The notes under the pieces are model-generated. The model was not told the origin of the DNA. It ran no database searches and worked only from the letters and a program-made list of their open reading frames with translations. Shown one piece after another: positions 8,810 through 17,866 of a stretch of 64,000 nt of DNA. The stretch lies in contig NZ_CP054698.1 in assembly GCF_014023275.1 (NCBI RefSeq), positions 6,099,001 to 6,163,000 on the forward strand, in the 5' to 3' direction. Both the position numbers and the translations under genes were made by a program. The stretch comes from Nostoc edaphicum CCNP1411 (lineage in GTDB: Bacteria; Cyanobacteriota; Cyanobacteriia; Cyanobacteriales; Nostocaceae). Within the stretch, counting starts at the first letter, position 1. Every line of letters begins with the position of its first letter.

Positions 8810-10039
8810 TTAAAAATTTGCTTTCGAGAGTTTTTCAATTTGTCCGGTAAAGTATGCTTCCTCATGTTTGAGTTGTTGTGCCAGTTCTAAGCCTTTTTGA
8901 AAAGCTGTTAGTGCTTGCGGAAACTCTTTGCGTTCTAGATACAATTGCCCAATTTGGTCATAAGCTTGCATCATTCCGTAAAAGTTGGCAGCTTGCGTCT
9001 GTGTCTGCACAAGAATTTGGCTAGCCTGCAAAGCCTCGTCTGTTTGTCCTTGAGAACGGTACAGCGCAATTAGCTTCTGCAAAGCTTCACCAGCACGAGC
9101 ATACTCCTGTAATTGCCAAGCAGTGGTATAAGCTTCTTGATAATTGTTAAAAGCTTCTAGCAGTAAGTTAGGATCTTTCTTGGCTAGAAGTTCGTAATCT
9201 GAGGCGATCGCTAGTTTTAATTCTGGTATTTCAGTAAGCTTATTCTCATTGATGTAAATTTCTACTAGTTTATTACGTATATTCAATGATTGCTGTGGTT
9301 GTTGGCTCTGCTCGTAGATGTAAGCTAGTCGTTGCAGATATGTTACCTCGTTTACACGTTCACCTTGGGCAGTAGCTAAACTCAATAATTCTTCGTAGAT
9401 TGGCGCAGCTTTGGGATAATCAAACCAACTCAAATGTAGTTCTCCAATTATTTTGAGGGTTTCTACTACGGCTGTTGTATCTTGTTGCTGTCGTATTACT
9501 AGCAAAACTTGGTCGTAAGCTTCCAGAGCTAGTTTAGGCGATCGCACATTCTGATAAGCTTGACCTAGCGCTCGCCACAATTCTAAATCAATTGGAGCAG
9601 TTGTTTTCTGAGATTGGGCCTGCTTTTGAATCGCTTGCAATCGTTGAGTAATATATTGTACTTCTTGTCCGTCATTTTGATTCCAAGCGATCGCCCCAAC
9701 TCGTGATAGTGCTTGCACCTCTGCTAATGAACCGAAAAAGCGCCGCAAGCGCAGTTCTCGGTTCCAAATTTCAAACGCCCCTACCTTATCCCCTGCTTGC
9801 AGTTTCGCCGCAGCTTCTTGATTTAACCCATCTAACGCTGGCTCTAACTTTTGCCGTTCTTGGAGAGTTAACGGCTGTTTATCTTTAGGCGATCGCGGTA
9901 GCAGTGGATCAGGTGTGGTAATCTCAAGAGGACTGGGAGGAAATTTATCCGGTGGTTTGGGCTTCTGACTCTGTGCCAGCGCCAAGGAACTGCTAAAGAG
10001 TATAGTGGCAGTAACGATTACAATTAAGCGCCTGAGCAT
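8810..10039 (-). CDS. Secreted tetratricopeptide-repeat protein
   Basis: A 409-aa protein with a Sec signal peptide (basic start, hydrophobic core, likely cleavage after SLALA at about residue 22), a proline-rich linker (25-60) and a C-terminal array of TPR helices from about residue 150 to the end, for example 'ALGQAYQNVRSPKLALEAYDQVL' (about 155-180). It is expected in the periplasm or thylakoid lumen as a protein-protein scaffold. It stands alone between comM and cpcT, divergent from cpcT. A specific partner cannot be read from the sequence. Confidence 0.85.
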   Translation of the reverse strand: MLRRLIVIVTATILFSSSLALAQSQKPKPPDKFPPSPLEITTPDPLLPRSPKDKQPLTLQERQKLEPALDGLNQEAAAKLQAGDKVGAFEIWNRELRLRRFFGSLAEVQALSRVGAIAWNQNDGQEVQYITQRLQAIQKQAQSQKTTAPIDLELWRALGQAYQNVRSPKLALEAYDQVLLVIRQQQDTTAVVETLKIIGELHLSWFDYPKAAPIYEELLSLATAQGERVNEVTYLQRLAYIYEQSQQPQQSLNIRNKLVEIYINENKLTEIPELKLAIASDYELLAKKDPNLLLEAFNNYQEAYTTAWQLQEYARAGEALQKLIALYRSQGQTDEALQASQILVQTQTQAANFYGMMQAYDQIGQLYLERKEFPQALTAFQKGLELAQQLKHEEAYFTGQIEKLSKANF

Positions 10040-10254
10040 GGGTACTTTACTTTGCCTTGAGTTGGTTACATAAGGTAATTCTACGATTCATCTAAAGCAT
10101 CCTGATTTTCTACAGTTAGAGTATCTATCTTATATTTAAGTTCAATAATTGCGTAGGCAAAGCCGACCAAAGGTATCGCAGCCGGGATTTTTGAGTCGAG
10201 AAAGTGTCAAAATAATTCTAGATAATTTTTAAGCAACTAGTTAATCGTTTTGTA

Positions 10255-10845
10255 ATGACTCATTCCACTGATATCGCCACCTTAGCCCGCTGGATGGCAG
10301 CTGACTTTAGCAATCAAGAACAAGCCTTTGAAAATCCGCCTTTTTATGCTCATATCCGCGTCTGTATCCGTCCTCTTCCCTTGGAATTGTTCTCAGGGGT
10401 AAGTTTGTTTCTCGAACAAGCTTATGATTTTATGCTCAATCAACCCTACCGGATGCGGGTAATGAATTTGATACAGGCAGAAAACCACATTGCTATTGAA
10501 CACTACACCGTTAAAGAAGAACAAAAATTTTACGGTGCATCTCGTGAACCCGAACGCCTCAAAGAGTTGTCTGTTGAGCAATTGGAAAAAATGTCAGGCT
10601 GCAACATGATTGTAGAGTGGACAGGTAAGAGCTTCAAAGGCAGAGTTGAACCTGGTAAAGGCTGCATAGTTGTACGTGACGGCAAAAATACTTATCTGGA
10701 TAACGAATTTGAGATTGACGCTAAAGAATTTTTCAGCCTTGATAGGGGAAGAGATTTAGACACCGACGAACGTCTCTGGGGTTCTATCGCCGGTCCCTTT
10801 CACTTTGTCCGTTGGAGTAATTTTGCCGATGAAGTAAAAGTGTGA
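10255..10845 (+). CDS. cpcT: Phycobiliprotein chromophore lyase CpcT/CpeT
   Basis: A 196-aa protein with full-length similarity to CpcT/CpeT, the lyase that attaches phycocyanobilin to the beta-subunit Cys-153 position of phycocyanin (and phycoerythrocyanin). Recognisable family segments are 'LARWMAADFSNQEQAF' near residue 10, 'QAYDFMLNQPYRMRV' near residue 60, 'MSGCNMIVEW' near residue 117 and 'WGSIAGPFHFVRW' near the end. The ATG at 10255 is the start used by the family. It acts in the cytoplasm in phycobilisome assembly. It is monocistronic, divergent from the TPR gene, and is the last host gene before the tRNA-Cys integration site. Confidence 0.93.
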   Translation: MTHSTDIATLARWMAADFSNQEQAFENPPFYAHIRVCIRPLPLELFSGVSLFLEQAYDFMLNQPYRMRVMNLIQAENHIAIEHYTVKEEQKFYGASREPERLKELSVEQLEKMSGCNMIVEWTGKSFKGRVEPGKGCIVVRDGKNTYLDNEFEIDAKEFFSLDRGRDLDTDERLWGSIAGPFHFVRWSNFADEVKV

Positions 10846-10927
10846 GGAATTAAAACTCATAACTCTAATCTGCTAAGAGTTGTTTGTGCAGATAGTCAAC
10901 CCGTTATTAGGATTTTTTAGCGATCGC

Positions 10928-11098
<171 letters not shown>

Positions 11099-11190
11099 GT
11101 CATTAGAGATGGTAACTAGTAAGTCCCAAACCTTGGCAGAATAAGCCTTTCGGTCATTTCTCACAGGAGTATAACCAAATCTCTCGTTAG

Positions 11191-11231
11191 AAAATGATAG
11201 CTGTTCTTTTCTATTAGCTATCATTTTTTTT
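11191..11231 (+). terminator. Strong intrinsic terminator between tRNA 5' half and integrase
   Basis: A perfect 12-bp stem (11191-11202 with 11216-11227, arms AAAATGATAGCT / AGCTATCATTTT), a 13-nt loop and an eight-T tract ending at 11231. It would stop transcripts that start at the truncated tRNA-Cys promoter before they enter the integrase, whose TTG start overlaps the T tract. Confidence 0.85.
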
Positions 11232-12420
11232 GCGAGGTTTTACTGTGGTCGGGGCATCCAGGAATACTATTGGTATCGAAAACTTCCGTGGTTTTTTTAG
11301 GCTGCGGCTACCATCTTCTATAGCTAAAGGATCGTCTAGGTATTTCAGTACTGGCATATCTGCGACGCAAGAAAACCATAAAAAAGCACAAATTATTGCT
11401 TGGGCGATAGAAGAGGATATAGCCAAGGGGGATTTTGACTGGACACTCAATAAATACAAGCCTCAAAGTACAACCTTATTCCAAGCTCAAGAATGGGTTT
11501 GGAATTTAGAGAAGCTTTGGGAAAAGTATTGTGAGTTTATGCGATCGCAACTGTCCGAGACGACTTATCAGAAGGACTACGTTCGGAAGTTCGCTAATCA
11601 TATTAGAACGCTCCCCAGTAAAGATGCTCGGAACGCTATACAGATAAGAGACTATCTTTTAGCTAAATCCTCTACAGAGACTACGAAACGAGTACTTACA
11701 TACCTATCTGCTTGCTGTCGATGGGCTGTGAAATCAAAACTACTGCCGATCAACCCTTTCGATGGGCTGGCAACTGACATCAAGAACTCTAAAAGTAATA
11801 CTCTTACCGCTGCTATTGACCCTTTTTCGATTAAGGAACGAGAGTCAATAATTACTGCTTTTGAAGCGCACAAACTACACAAGCACTATGTTCCGTTCAC
11901 ATCTTTCCTTTTCTTCACGGGTTGTCGCCCAGGTGAAGCGATAGCCCTTACTTGGCAACACATTAACCCTGATTGTACAGAGATACTATTCGCAGAAAGC
12001 TACGACACGAGGCTGAATATTCGCAAAACCACCAAGACAGGTAAAAGTAGGCTATTCCCATGCAACACAAGATTAAGGAAGTTGCTATTAGAGATTAAGC
12101 CAGAAATTTTTACCCCTACTACTACTGTATTTCCGTCCCACCGAGGCGGATTAATAAACGCTAGTAAGTTTACGGCCCAGGTGTGGCGAGGATGTCAGTC
12201 TGGTAAAAAAACCTACAAAGGCATCGTTACCAGACTCGTAGAAACTGGGGAAGTTACCCGCTACAGACCGCCATATAACTGTCGCCATACTTTCATCACG
12301 GAATGTTTGGAGCGCGGCGTGCCCGTGGCCCTGATTTCTCGTTGGGTTGGGAATTCTCCAGAAGTTATTTTTAAACATTACGCGGGGGTCTTGACTGAAG
12401 CTTCAGTCCCAGAGTTCTGA
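11230..12420 (+). CDS. Tyrosine integrase of the 31-kb element
   Basis: A 396-aa integrase of the cyanobacterial tRNA-site type. The N-terminus (residues 10-80) carries the 'IGIENFRGFFRLRLP' to 'DFDWTLNKYKP' segment typical of these proteins and likely binds arm sites. A core-binding SAM-like domain spans about 95-180. The catalytic domain has an Arg box 'FTGCRPGEAIALTW', a box 2 'NCRHTFITE' lacking the first His, 'RWVGNS' (Trp in place of His) and the nucleophilic Tyr in 'KHYAG'. Its paralogue at 42332 shares the same substitutions. The TTG at 11230 sits in a terminator T tract without a clear ribosome site; a GTG about 15 nt later is an alternative. It sits at the attL end as expected for the integrase of the element. 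Confidence 0.9.
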   Translation: MRGFTVVGASRNTIGIENFRGFFRLRLPSSIAKGSSRYFSTGISATQENHKKAQIIAWAIEEDIAKGDFDWTLNKYKPQSTTLFQAQEWVWNLEKLWEKYCEFMRSQLSETTYQKDYVRKFANHIRTLPSKDARNAIQIRDYLLAKSSTETTKRVLTYLSACCRWAVKSKLLPINPFDGLATDIKNSKSNTLTAAIDPFSIKERESIITAFEAHKLHKHYVPFTSFLFFTGCRPGEAIALTWQHINPDCTEILFAESYDTRLNIRKTTKTGKSRLFPCNTRLRKLLLEIKPEIFTPTTTVFPSHRGGLINASKFTAQVWRGCQSGKKTYKGIVTRLVETGEVTRYRPPYNCRHTFITECLERGVPVALISRWVGNSPEVIFKHYAGVLTEASVPEF

Positions 12421-12558
12421 TTCCTTATTCCTTAGATTAAGGATCTATTTTCTTACGCACAGAAGAAAATCCTTAGCTCTAACGTTCTGATTCCTTATTC
12501 CTTATTCCTTAGATTAAGGATCTATTTTCTTACGCACAGAAGAAAATCCTTAGCTCTA
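12414..12558. repeat. Tandem duplication of a 70-bp hairpin unit
   Basis: Unit 1 (12414-12483) and unit 2 (12484-12558) are the same sequence except for one extra CTTATTC heptamer in unit 2. Each contains an imperfect hairpin (AAGGATCTATTTTCTT paired with AAGAAAATCCTT). The first unit overlaps the integrase stop codon. They probably act as tandem terminators; a role as integrase or excisionase binding site is possible. The remaining DNA to 12771 shows no gene. Confidence 0.85.
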
Positions 12559-12771
12559 CGCTATCAACTTTTTTTGATATGAGAATACTCTCTCGAAAGC
12601 ACCAAAGTATTATTTTTTACAAATTTCTGAAGTTCGTATTTCTTGTATAGCAAGGGTTACAGGTTTTGAGGCTAAGTAAAAGCACATAAGCAAACTAAAG
12701 TGATGCCGTAAATTGGTATCACGTGTGTTACAGTATTTATAGAGTATAAAAAAGCACTCAACTGTTGAAAC

Positions 12772-12912
12772 ATGAAAGATACAAGACTACAAATCAGAGT
12801 CACTCAAGCAGAGAAGAAAAGCCTTGCCATTCGTGCCGAGAAAATAGGCTCTACTGTATCCAATCTCGTGCGCGTTGCCGCAGGGTTGCCGGCTAGTGAC
12901 AGTAAACATTGA
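12772..12912 (+). CDS. Small ribbon-helix-helix protein (46 aa)
   Basis: The ATG at 12772 opens a 46-aa frame: MKDTRLQIRVTQAEKK then a helix rich in Ala/Glu and 'GSTVSNLVRVAAGLP'. The beta strand 'TRLQIRVT' followed by two helices is the layout of plasmid CopG/Arc-like or MobC-like RHH proteins. It lies 130 bp upstream of the replication gene, the place of a copy-number repressor, and is followed by a terminator. Too short for confident family assignment, but the pattern is good. Confidence 0.65.
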   Translation: MKDTRLQIRVTQAEKKSLAIRAEKIGSTVSNLVRVAAGLPASDSKH

Positions 12913-12921
12913 TCCAGAAAT

Positions 12922-12957
12922 AAAAAAGCCCTCCAGTTGGCACTAGAGAGCTTTTTT
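12922..12957 (+). terminator. Intrinsic terminator after small RHH gene
   Basis: Arms AAAAAAGC.CTC and GAG.GCTTTTTT form a 10-11-bp stem with one mismatch, followed by a T-rich stretch. It begins 10 bp after the RHH stop codon. Confidence 0.75.
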
Positions 12958-13044
12958 AGTTTTTTTTCTTAAAAATCACCCATCCACCTTCGCCCTGAGA
13001 AAGCAAGTGGATGGACTACTTAGAACTAACGCCGTAAGGCCGGC

Positions 13045-16000
13045 ATGATTATGAATTATAGTTGCGATCCAAAACAAAAACAAGATTTTTATTACAACAA
13101 TTATATCACAGAAAAGAGTCAGAAGCTAGACAGAGCAAAGGATATAACCTCACTGACGGGTTACAAAGCTTTTGATGAATTTATCCGCCTCAGTTATAAC
13201 TCAGGCGATACAGCTTGGTTCAAAATCGGCAATAACCGATTCATAGTTGGCCAAATAGATAAAGATGGTAGCTTGGGCGAAGTTTGGGAAACCAAAGGGG
13301 AAAACACAGAACGCAAGAGAACCACACCACATCCAGACGGGTACACATTTCTCTCTGATTTGGCAAAGAGAAACTATGGTGGGGTCTTCTATATTCCTGG
13401 TAAACCTGAAGAGTTCCCGCTCAAAGATTACACCTACGCCTCTAACGATATTGGCGCGGAGATGGACGACGGGACAGAAGAAGAACAACTCGGACGCATC
13501 AAATTCGTAGAGGAATTGAGTGGGTTACAAGCGTCTCTACTGATTGGTTCTGGCGGTAAATCAAAACACACACACTACATTCTTACTGAAAGTGTAGACA
13601 TTGACCGTCGCTCTTATTTTGCTAAATTACTCTGCATTGCTCTAATTGGAGATCCAGCCGTTACCAACGCGCATCAACCAATGAGAGCGCCTGGGTTCCT
13701 TCGTAGAGAAATAAAGGATAATCAATTACGAGAGAAAGAGCAATTACTAGAGAAAGTTGGCGATCGCTACACACCTGAAGCATTTAGCGAAGGGATGGAG
13801 CGCTGTTTCGAGGCTTTAGACTTCAAATTCTACGATGAGGCAGATTTTTCAGAGGAAAGATGGAAAGAACTTAAGCGCGTTCTATCGTCCAAGGATTTTA
13901 ATCGCCTCAAGAAAGAGATTGAAATTAAGAGGATTCTTAGCTTAAGTGAAGAATATCTCCCAGCAAATACAAAGAAGAAGGCATCTGAAGAGAAAGCCGC
14001 TATTCGTAAAACTAAAGCAGAAACCAGTAAAGCGCTGGGCTTTAATTATATCGGTGGCGGGAGTCTGGTAGATGCCGTTAACGAGTGGAAACGCACGGGC
14101 GGCCGTAGCTTGTTTGACTGGAGCGGTCACAATTGGGACGGCGCAGATAAGCGCGGGTGTTGCCCGTGGCATGATTCCACAACAGGTACTAGCTTTTGGC
14201 TGTCTGAACTAGAAGACGGAACTGTACTTGCTCACTGCCCTACCTGTACCGATAACGAAGGCATTGACGCTCTAACTTATCAGTATTCACTCCAGTACGG
14301 CACAGTCACACACCCCACTGGTAAAGATTGGGCAGATTTTGCTAAGAAAGTGACTGGCTTTGTAGATGCTGCCCCATTCACTCCTACACCGGAAGAGGCA
14401 GAGGACTGGAAAGAGAAATATGAACGTGCGCGGGTCGAGAAAGCTATATTTAAGTTCACGCGCAAAGCTGATGTAGAAGTATCTTCTGGCTATCTCCCAA
14501 ACCTTAAACTAAGCGACATTCCTTCTAGGCATCTAGGCTTAAAAGGGGATTGGGGCATCGGCAAGACAACCTTAATCTCTGGTTTATGCAAGGGTTACAA
14601 CGGTAAAATCATCCAAGTTGGACACCTTAACGCACTGTTAGAGAACACCTCACCAAAGTTTCTTTGCATCCACCACAAAGCGCTCAAGGCTAACGGTGAT
14701 TATGATTCATTACATAGCCGAGAGGGTAGCCGGATTGCAATTACCATTGATTCCTTAGCATCTCAGTTAGACCCCGAAAAATGGGCATGGGGTAGAAAAT
14801 TCATACTTATTCTAGATGAGGTTGAGCAAGTACTAGACTACTGCCACCACTCGCAAAACATTAAAAGTAATCGCCTAGCAGCTAGAGCCAAACTGATTTG
14901 GTTGATTAAGAATGCCGAATACATTGTCAGTTCCGATCGTGATTTGTGCGACGCAAGTTTAGATTTTATCGAGGGGATTTGTGGAGACGGCAAGAAGGCT
15001 TACTTAATCCACCACACCGAGCAAAAAGGGCTTGGTAGAACGGTTAAGGTTAACACCAACACTACAAAAGACGTAGTTTTAGAGAGGATGGTGTGGGATG
15101 TTCGCGCAGGAAAGAAGATTGCGATCGCCTGTGAAAATAAAACTGACCTGCTAATGATTGAAAAAATCTTAAGCCAAGTCGGAGTTACAGACAAAGAGTT
15201 CTTTTTCGCTCATGGCGACAACTCCAACGAGAAGGGTGTTAAGGAGGTCATAGCACGGATTAACGAGGAATATACCAATTACAACATCCTCGGTTACACA
15301 ATGACTCTTGGAACAGCCGTTAGCCTGGAAATTCCACACTTTGATAAGGTTTACGGATTCTTTACTGGTGATGCTTTCGGCGCAGGTAAGCAAGCGCAAA
15401 TGTTATTCCGTTACCGGATTGAGTGTGAAATTGAGATTTGGGTTAATCCTCGTAAGCGCACTCTAGAGATTAGCGAAGAGAAGATGCTTAAGGACTTGAC
15501 TAGAAGCGAAAAAGAAAATGGTAAGTTTCTTGCAAGGTTTGACAAGTTAGATCATCTAACTCCATTAGGTGCTTGCCCAACAATCGACGGCTCAATACCA
15601 GCATCAGAGATGGACTGGCTAATGCACGGTTTTGGCATTAGGGCACGGGAAAACGCTTCAATGGCTAATCCATCCCAAAGCCTTTGTGACCTGCTAGAAA
15701 GCGCTGGATTTGATTTAGAGATTGAATGCAGTGAAGATACAGTGAAAACCTTAGCAGGTGAAGAAGGGCGAGAGATTAAGAAAGAAATCAAGGAGAAAGA
15801 TGATATTGCGATCGCCCACGCTAAACTCTTAACCGATGATGAATATAAGGAAGCACTCAAGGGTTCTGGTTCCTTGACTAAAGAGCAACGGAACGAACTT
15901 AAAAAGACTTTCTTAAATAAGGAAACGGGGCTAGAGGTAACGCCAGAGCTAGTTAAGAAGGAACGGACTAAGAACTTTACCAGCGCTGTGAAGATGCTAC

Positions 16001-16776
16001 GGATCGTCCTTGGCAGCGAAGAAGATGCGATCGCCGCAGATTTGACCCAGGCAGAGGGTAAATCTGTAGGAGACAAGAAATATTACAGCCTACGCCGCAA
16101 CCTATTCATTAAGCTCGGCGCAGTTGACTTAATTGAATACCTTATCCGTGGGGGTAGCTATGCCTCTAAAGGTGGTAATTCACTAGTAAAGGAAGTAGCA
16201 AATAATATCCGTATCAATAAGAGCGATATCAAACGCCTACTGGGGTACAAAGTGAATACTGCCAAGATTACCAAGAACGCGATCGGGGGCGAGATTGACG
16301 AAGCGCTACAAAACTACAAAGTCTCTGATGCTAATTTAGTCAACGAACTCTTGGGTAAACTTGCCATCAAACCAGCAAGCAAGGATAAAAGACTGACGAC
16401 CGGGGAGACGTTCAGAATTTACTCTCTTGACCCTCAAAACTGGGATGAGATTACGGGCGTAATTGAGCATCAAAAAACGCTCAAAAACACGCCAAAATGG
16501 GAGACTTTTTTAGAGGCAAAAAAAGCTAAATTTTTAGAGGCTGAAAGCCAAGCAGGGCAAGGGCAAAACATGGCCGCACCCCCTACTAACTTTTCCTATA
16601 TAAAAGACCAAGGGGGTGCGGCCATAAATCAGCCCATTGAAATGACCATCAAAAATGAGCAAAAACCACAACCGCTCCCCCAGGCTTATGAATCTAAGGA
16701 GCTACCCGATCCAACAGTGCGGATGATGGAACGACTAGCCAGGGAGTTTGACCCCAGCCTAGTGCCTTCGTTCTAG
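13045..16776 (+). CDS. CyRepA-like plasmid replication protein (primase-helicase)
   Basis: A 1243-aa multidomain protein resembling the cyanobacterial plasmid replication family CyRepA1. Residues about 60-250 look like a primase/polymerase fold (acidic 'AEMDDGTEEEQ' near 139, 'SKHTHYILT' near 172). A zinc-ribbon-like unit follows (CCPWH near 372 and CPTC near 399). A P-loop helicase domain has Walker A 'GDWGIGKTT' near 501-508 and Walker B 'FILILDEVEQ' near 590. The long C-terminal region is charged and ends in a low-complexity tail. It should initiate replication of the excised element. It is placed directly after the small RHH gene. A GTG/ATG choice does not matter here: ATG 13045 or ATG 13051 are both possible. 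CyRepA naming is from pattern memory; the primase-helicase architecture is visible. Confidence 0.82.
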   Translation: MIMNYSCDPKQKQDFYYNNYITEKSQKLDRAKDITSLTGYKAFDEFIRLSYNSGDTAWFKIGNNRFIVGQIDKDGSLGEVWETKGENTERKRTTPHPDGYTFLSDLAKRNYGGVFYIPGKPEEFPLKDYTYASNDIGAEMDDGTEEEQLGRIKFVEELSGLQASLLIGSGGKSKHTHYILTESVDIDRRSYFAKLLCIALIGDPAVTNAHQPMRAPGFLRREIKDNQLREKEQLLEKVGDRYTPEAFSEGMERCFEALDFKFYDEADFSEERWKELKRVLSSKDFNRLKKEIEIKRILSLSEEYLPANTKKKASEEKAAIRKTKAETSKALGFNYIGGGSLVDAVNEWKRTGGRSLFDWSGHNWDGADKRGCCPWHDSTTGTSFWLSELEDGTVLAHCPTCTDNEGIDALTYQYSLQYGTVTHPTGKDWADFAKKVTGFVDAAPFTPTPEEAEDWKEKYERARVEKAIFKFTRKADVEVSSGYLPNLKLSDIPSRHLGLKGDWGIGKTTLISGLCKGYNGKIIQVGHLNALLENTSPKFLCIHHKALKANGDYDSLHSREGSRIAITIDSLASQLDPEKWAWGRKFILILDEVEQVLDYCHHSQNIKSNRLAARAKLIWLIKNAEYIVSSDRDLCDASLDFIEGICGDGKKAYLIHHTEQKGLGRTVKVNTNTTKDVVLERMVWDVRAGKKIAIACENKTDLLMIEKILSQVGVTDKEFFFAHGDNSNEKGVKEVIARINEEYTNYNILGYTMTLGTAVSLEIPHFDKVYGFFTGDAFGAGKQAQMLFRYRIECEIEIWVNPRKRTLEISEEKMLKDLTRSEKENGKFLARFDKLDHLTPLGACPTIDGSIPASEMDWLMHGFGIRARENASMANPSQSLCDLLESAGFDLEIECSEDTVKTLAGEEGREIKKEIKEKDDIAIAHAKLLTDDEYKEALKGSGSLTKEQRNELKKTFLNKETGLEVTPELVKKERTKNFTSAVKMLRIVLGSEEDAIAADLTQAEGKSVGDKKYYSLRRNLFIKLGAVDLIEYLIRGGSYASKGGNSLVKEVANNIRINKSDIKRLLGYKVNTAKITKNAIGGEIDEALQNYKVSDANLVNELLGKLAIKPASKDKRLTTGETFRIYSLDPQNWDEITGVIEHQKTLKNTPKWETFLEAKKAKFLEAESQAGQGQNMAAPPTNFSYIKDQGGAAINQPIEMTIKNEQKPQPLPQAYESKELPDPTVRMMERLAREFDPSLVPSF
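16570..16625. repeat. Perfect 15-bp inverted repeat inside the replication gene
   Basis: ATGGCCGCACCCCCT at 16570-16584 pairs perfectly with AGGGGGTGCGGCCAT at 16611-16625 across a 26-nt AT-rich loop. It is GC-rich, unlike its surroundings, and lies in the low-complexity C-terminal tail (encoding MAAPP and QGGAA). Possible roles are an origin hairpin, a regulatory mRNA structure or a small inserted palindrome. Confidence 0.9.
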
Positions 16777-17306
16777 AACGCTAAGGGTATGACCAATACT
16801 TATACCCTTAACTAATTACTCATTACTCCCGCGCTTTCTGCCCCATTCCACCGCTTAAAGCGCTCTAAACGCCAATCCTACCAATACAGAAAAACAACCG
16901 CCTTAATGACCATTCTGGCGAGGCATCCCCCAACCACCACAACAATGCAAAGGGACTAGGGAGAGTTGTTTTTCTGCCTGTACTGAGCTATGCTGAGTAT
17001 TAAGCGTCACATAGACGCTACTCATCGCTATTTCTAAACTCTTGCTTGTTCGCGTTTGTGCAAAAATCCTCGCTGCTTTTCTAACTCCGGCAGTGGGGAT
17101 TTTTGTATCTAAAGAAAATGTTAGTAAGAGCTAAGGAACGGAAGAAAGCAATTTCTTAAGCTAAGGAATATTCCTTATCAAAAAAATCTTGATGTGTCAA
17201 ACAAATGCAGGGTGATTAATTAGTACGTATCTTAAATATACGCATATAAAATAAATAAAGTATAATAAAAGTGTGGGTAACTTTTTAATACTAACTTGTA
17301 CTGAAA
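16777..17306. other. Gene-free interval with three hairpins downstream of the replication gene
   Basis: No convincing ORF. At 16782-16810 TAAGGGTAT/ATACCCTTA forms a terminator-like hairpin after the replication gene. At 16887-16898 and 16965-16976 the 12-bp arms CAGAAAAACAAC and GTTGTTTTTCTG pair over a 66-nt loop. At 17061-17105 CAAAAATCC/GGATTTTTG forms a second terminator. The 16810-17060 stretch could be an untranslated RNA or origin; nothing identifies it. Confidence 0.5.
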
Positions 17307-17864
17307 ATGAAAAATGATTTAGTAAGAGCATCTAATGAAATTTGGGGCTACCGTCCAGAATGGGACTCGCCAAAATCTTATTCTGCTTTTTGTGTATACC
17401 GTGATTTCGGCGTTAATAGAAGCTTAGATTTTACAGCTAAGACTCTGAATAAAAGTGTAGGTCTGATTAATCGCTGGAGCGGCGAGGGTCGATGGGTAGA
17501 ACGTGCAGAGGCTTTTGATATTCATGAGGAGGAAATCGCGCGAGATTTGGGTACTAAGTTAGCAATAGAAAAGCACGTTTTAAGCTTAGAAAAATATAGA
17601 AGTTGGTGTGCAAACCTTGGCTGGGCTAACCTTGAGCTAGCGGCTGATTGTTTAGACATCTCCAAAAAATCGCTAGAGAAATACCGAGACGATCCAGATA
17701 CAAAACTCAAGCCATTTGAAATTAAAGCGTTGTCTAGTGCTGGCGTTTCGAGTGCGGAGATAGGGCAGAAATTGATAAGTGAGGCGTTAGCCGTTGGGAA
17801 GCTTTTAGAGCAATTACCGATTGATGTAGACGCTGAAGAAATCGCCAATCAAGAGGAGGTTTAA
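17307..17864 (+). CDS. Phage small-terminase-like helix-turn-helix protein
   Basis: A 185-aa protein. The first 75 residues fit the phage small terminase/phBC6A51-like pattern: 'SPKSYSAFCVYRDFG', an HTH-like 'LDFTAKTLNKSVGLINRWSGEGRWVERAEAFD', then a long helical region. Small terminase subunits bind phage pac/cos DNA and hand it to the large subunit. Here no large terminase follows; the next gene, 2 bp downstream, is a tape-measure protein. Its SD-bearing 3' end (AGGAGGT at 17853) serves the next gene, so they form an operon. It could instead be a transcriptional or DNA-binding regulator of that operon. Confidence 0.6.
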   Translation: MKNDLVRASNEIWGYRPEWDSPKSYSAFCVYRDFGVNRSLDFTAKTLNKSVGLINRWSGEGRWVERAEAFDIHEEEIARDLGTKLAIEKHVLSLEKYRSWCANLGWANLELAADCLDISKKSLEKYRDDPDTKLKPFEIKALSSAGVSSAEIGQKLISEALAVGKLLEQLPIDVDAEEIANQEEV

Positions 17865-17866
17865 TC

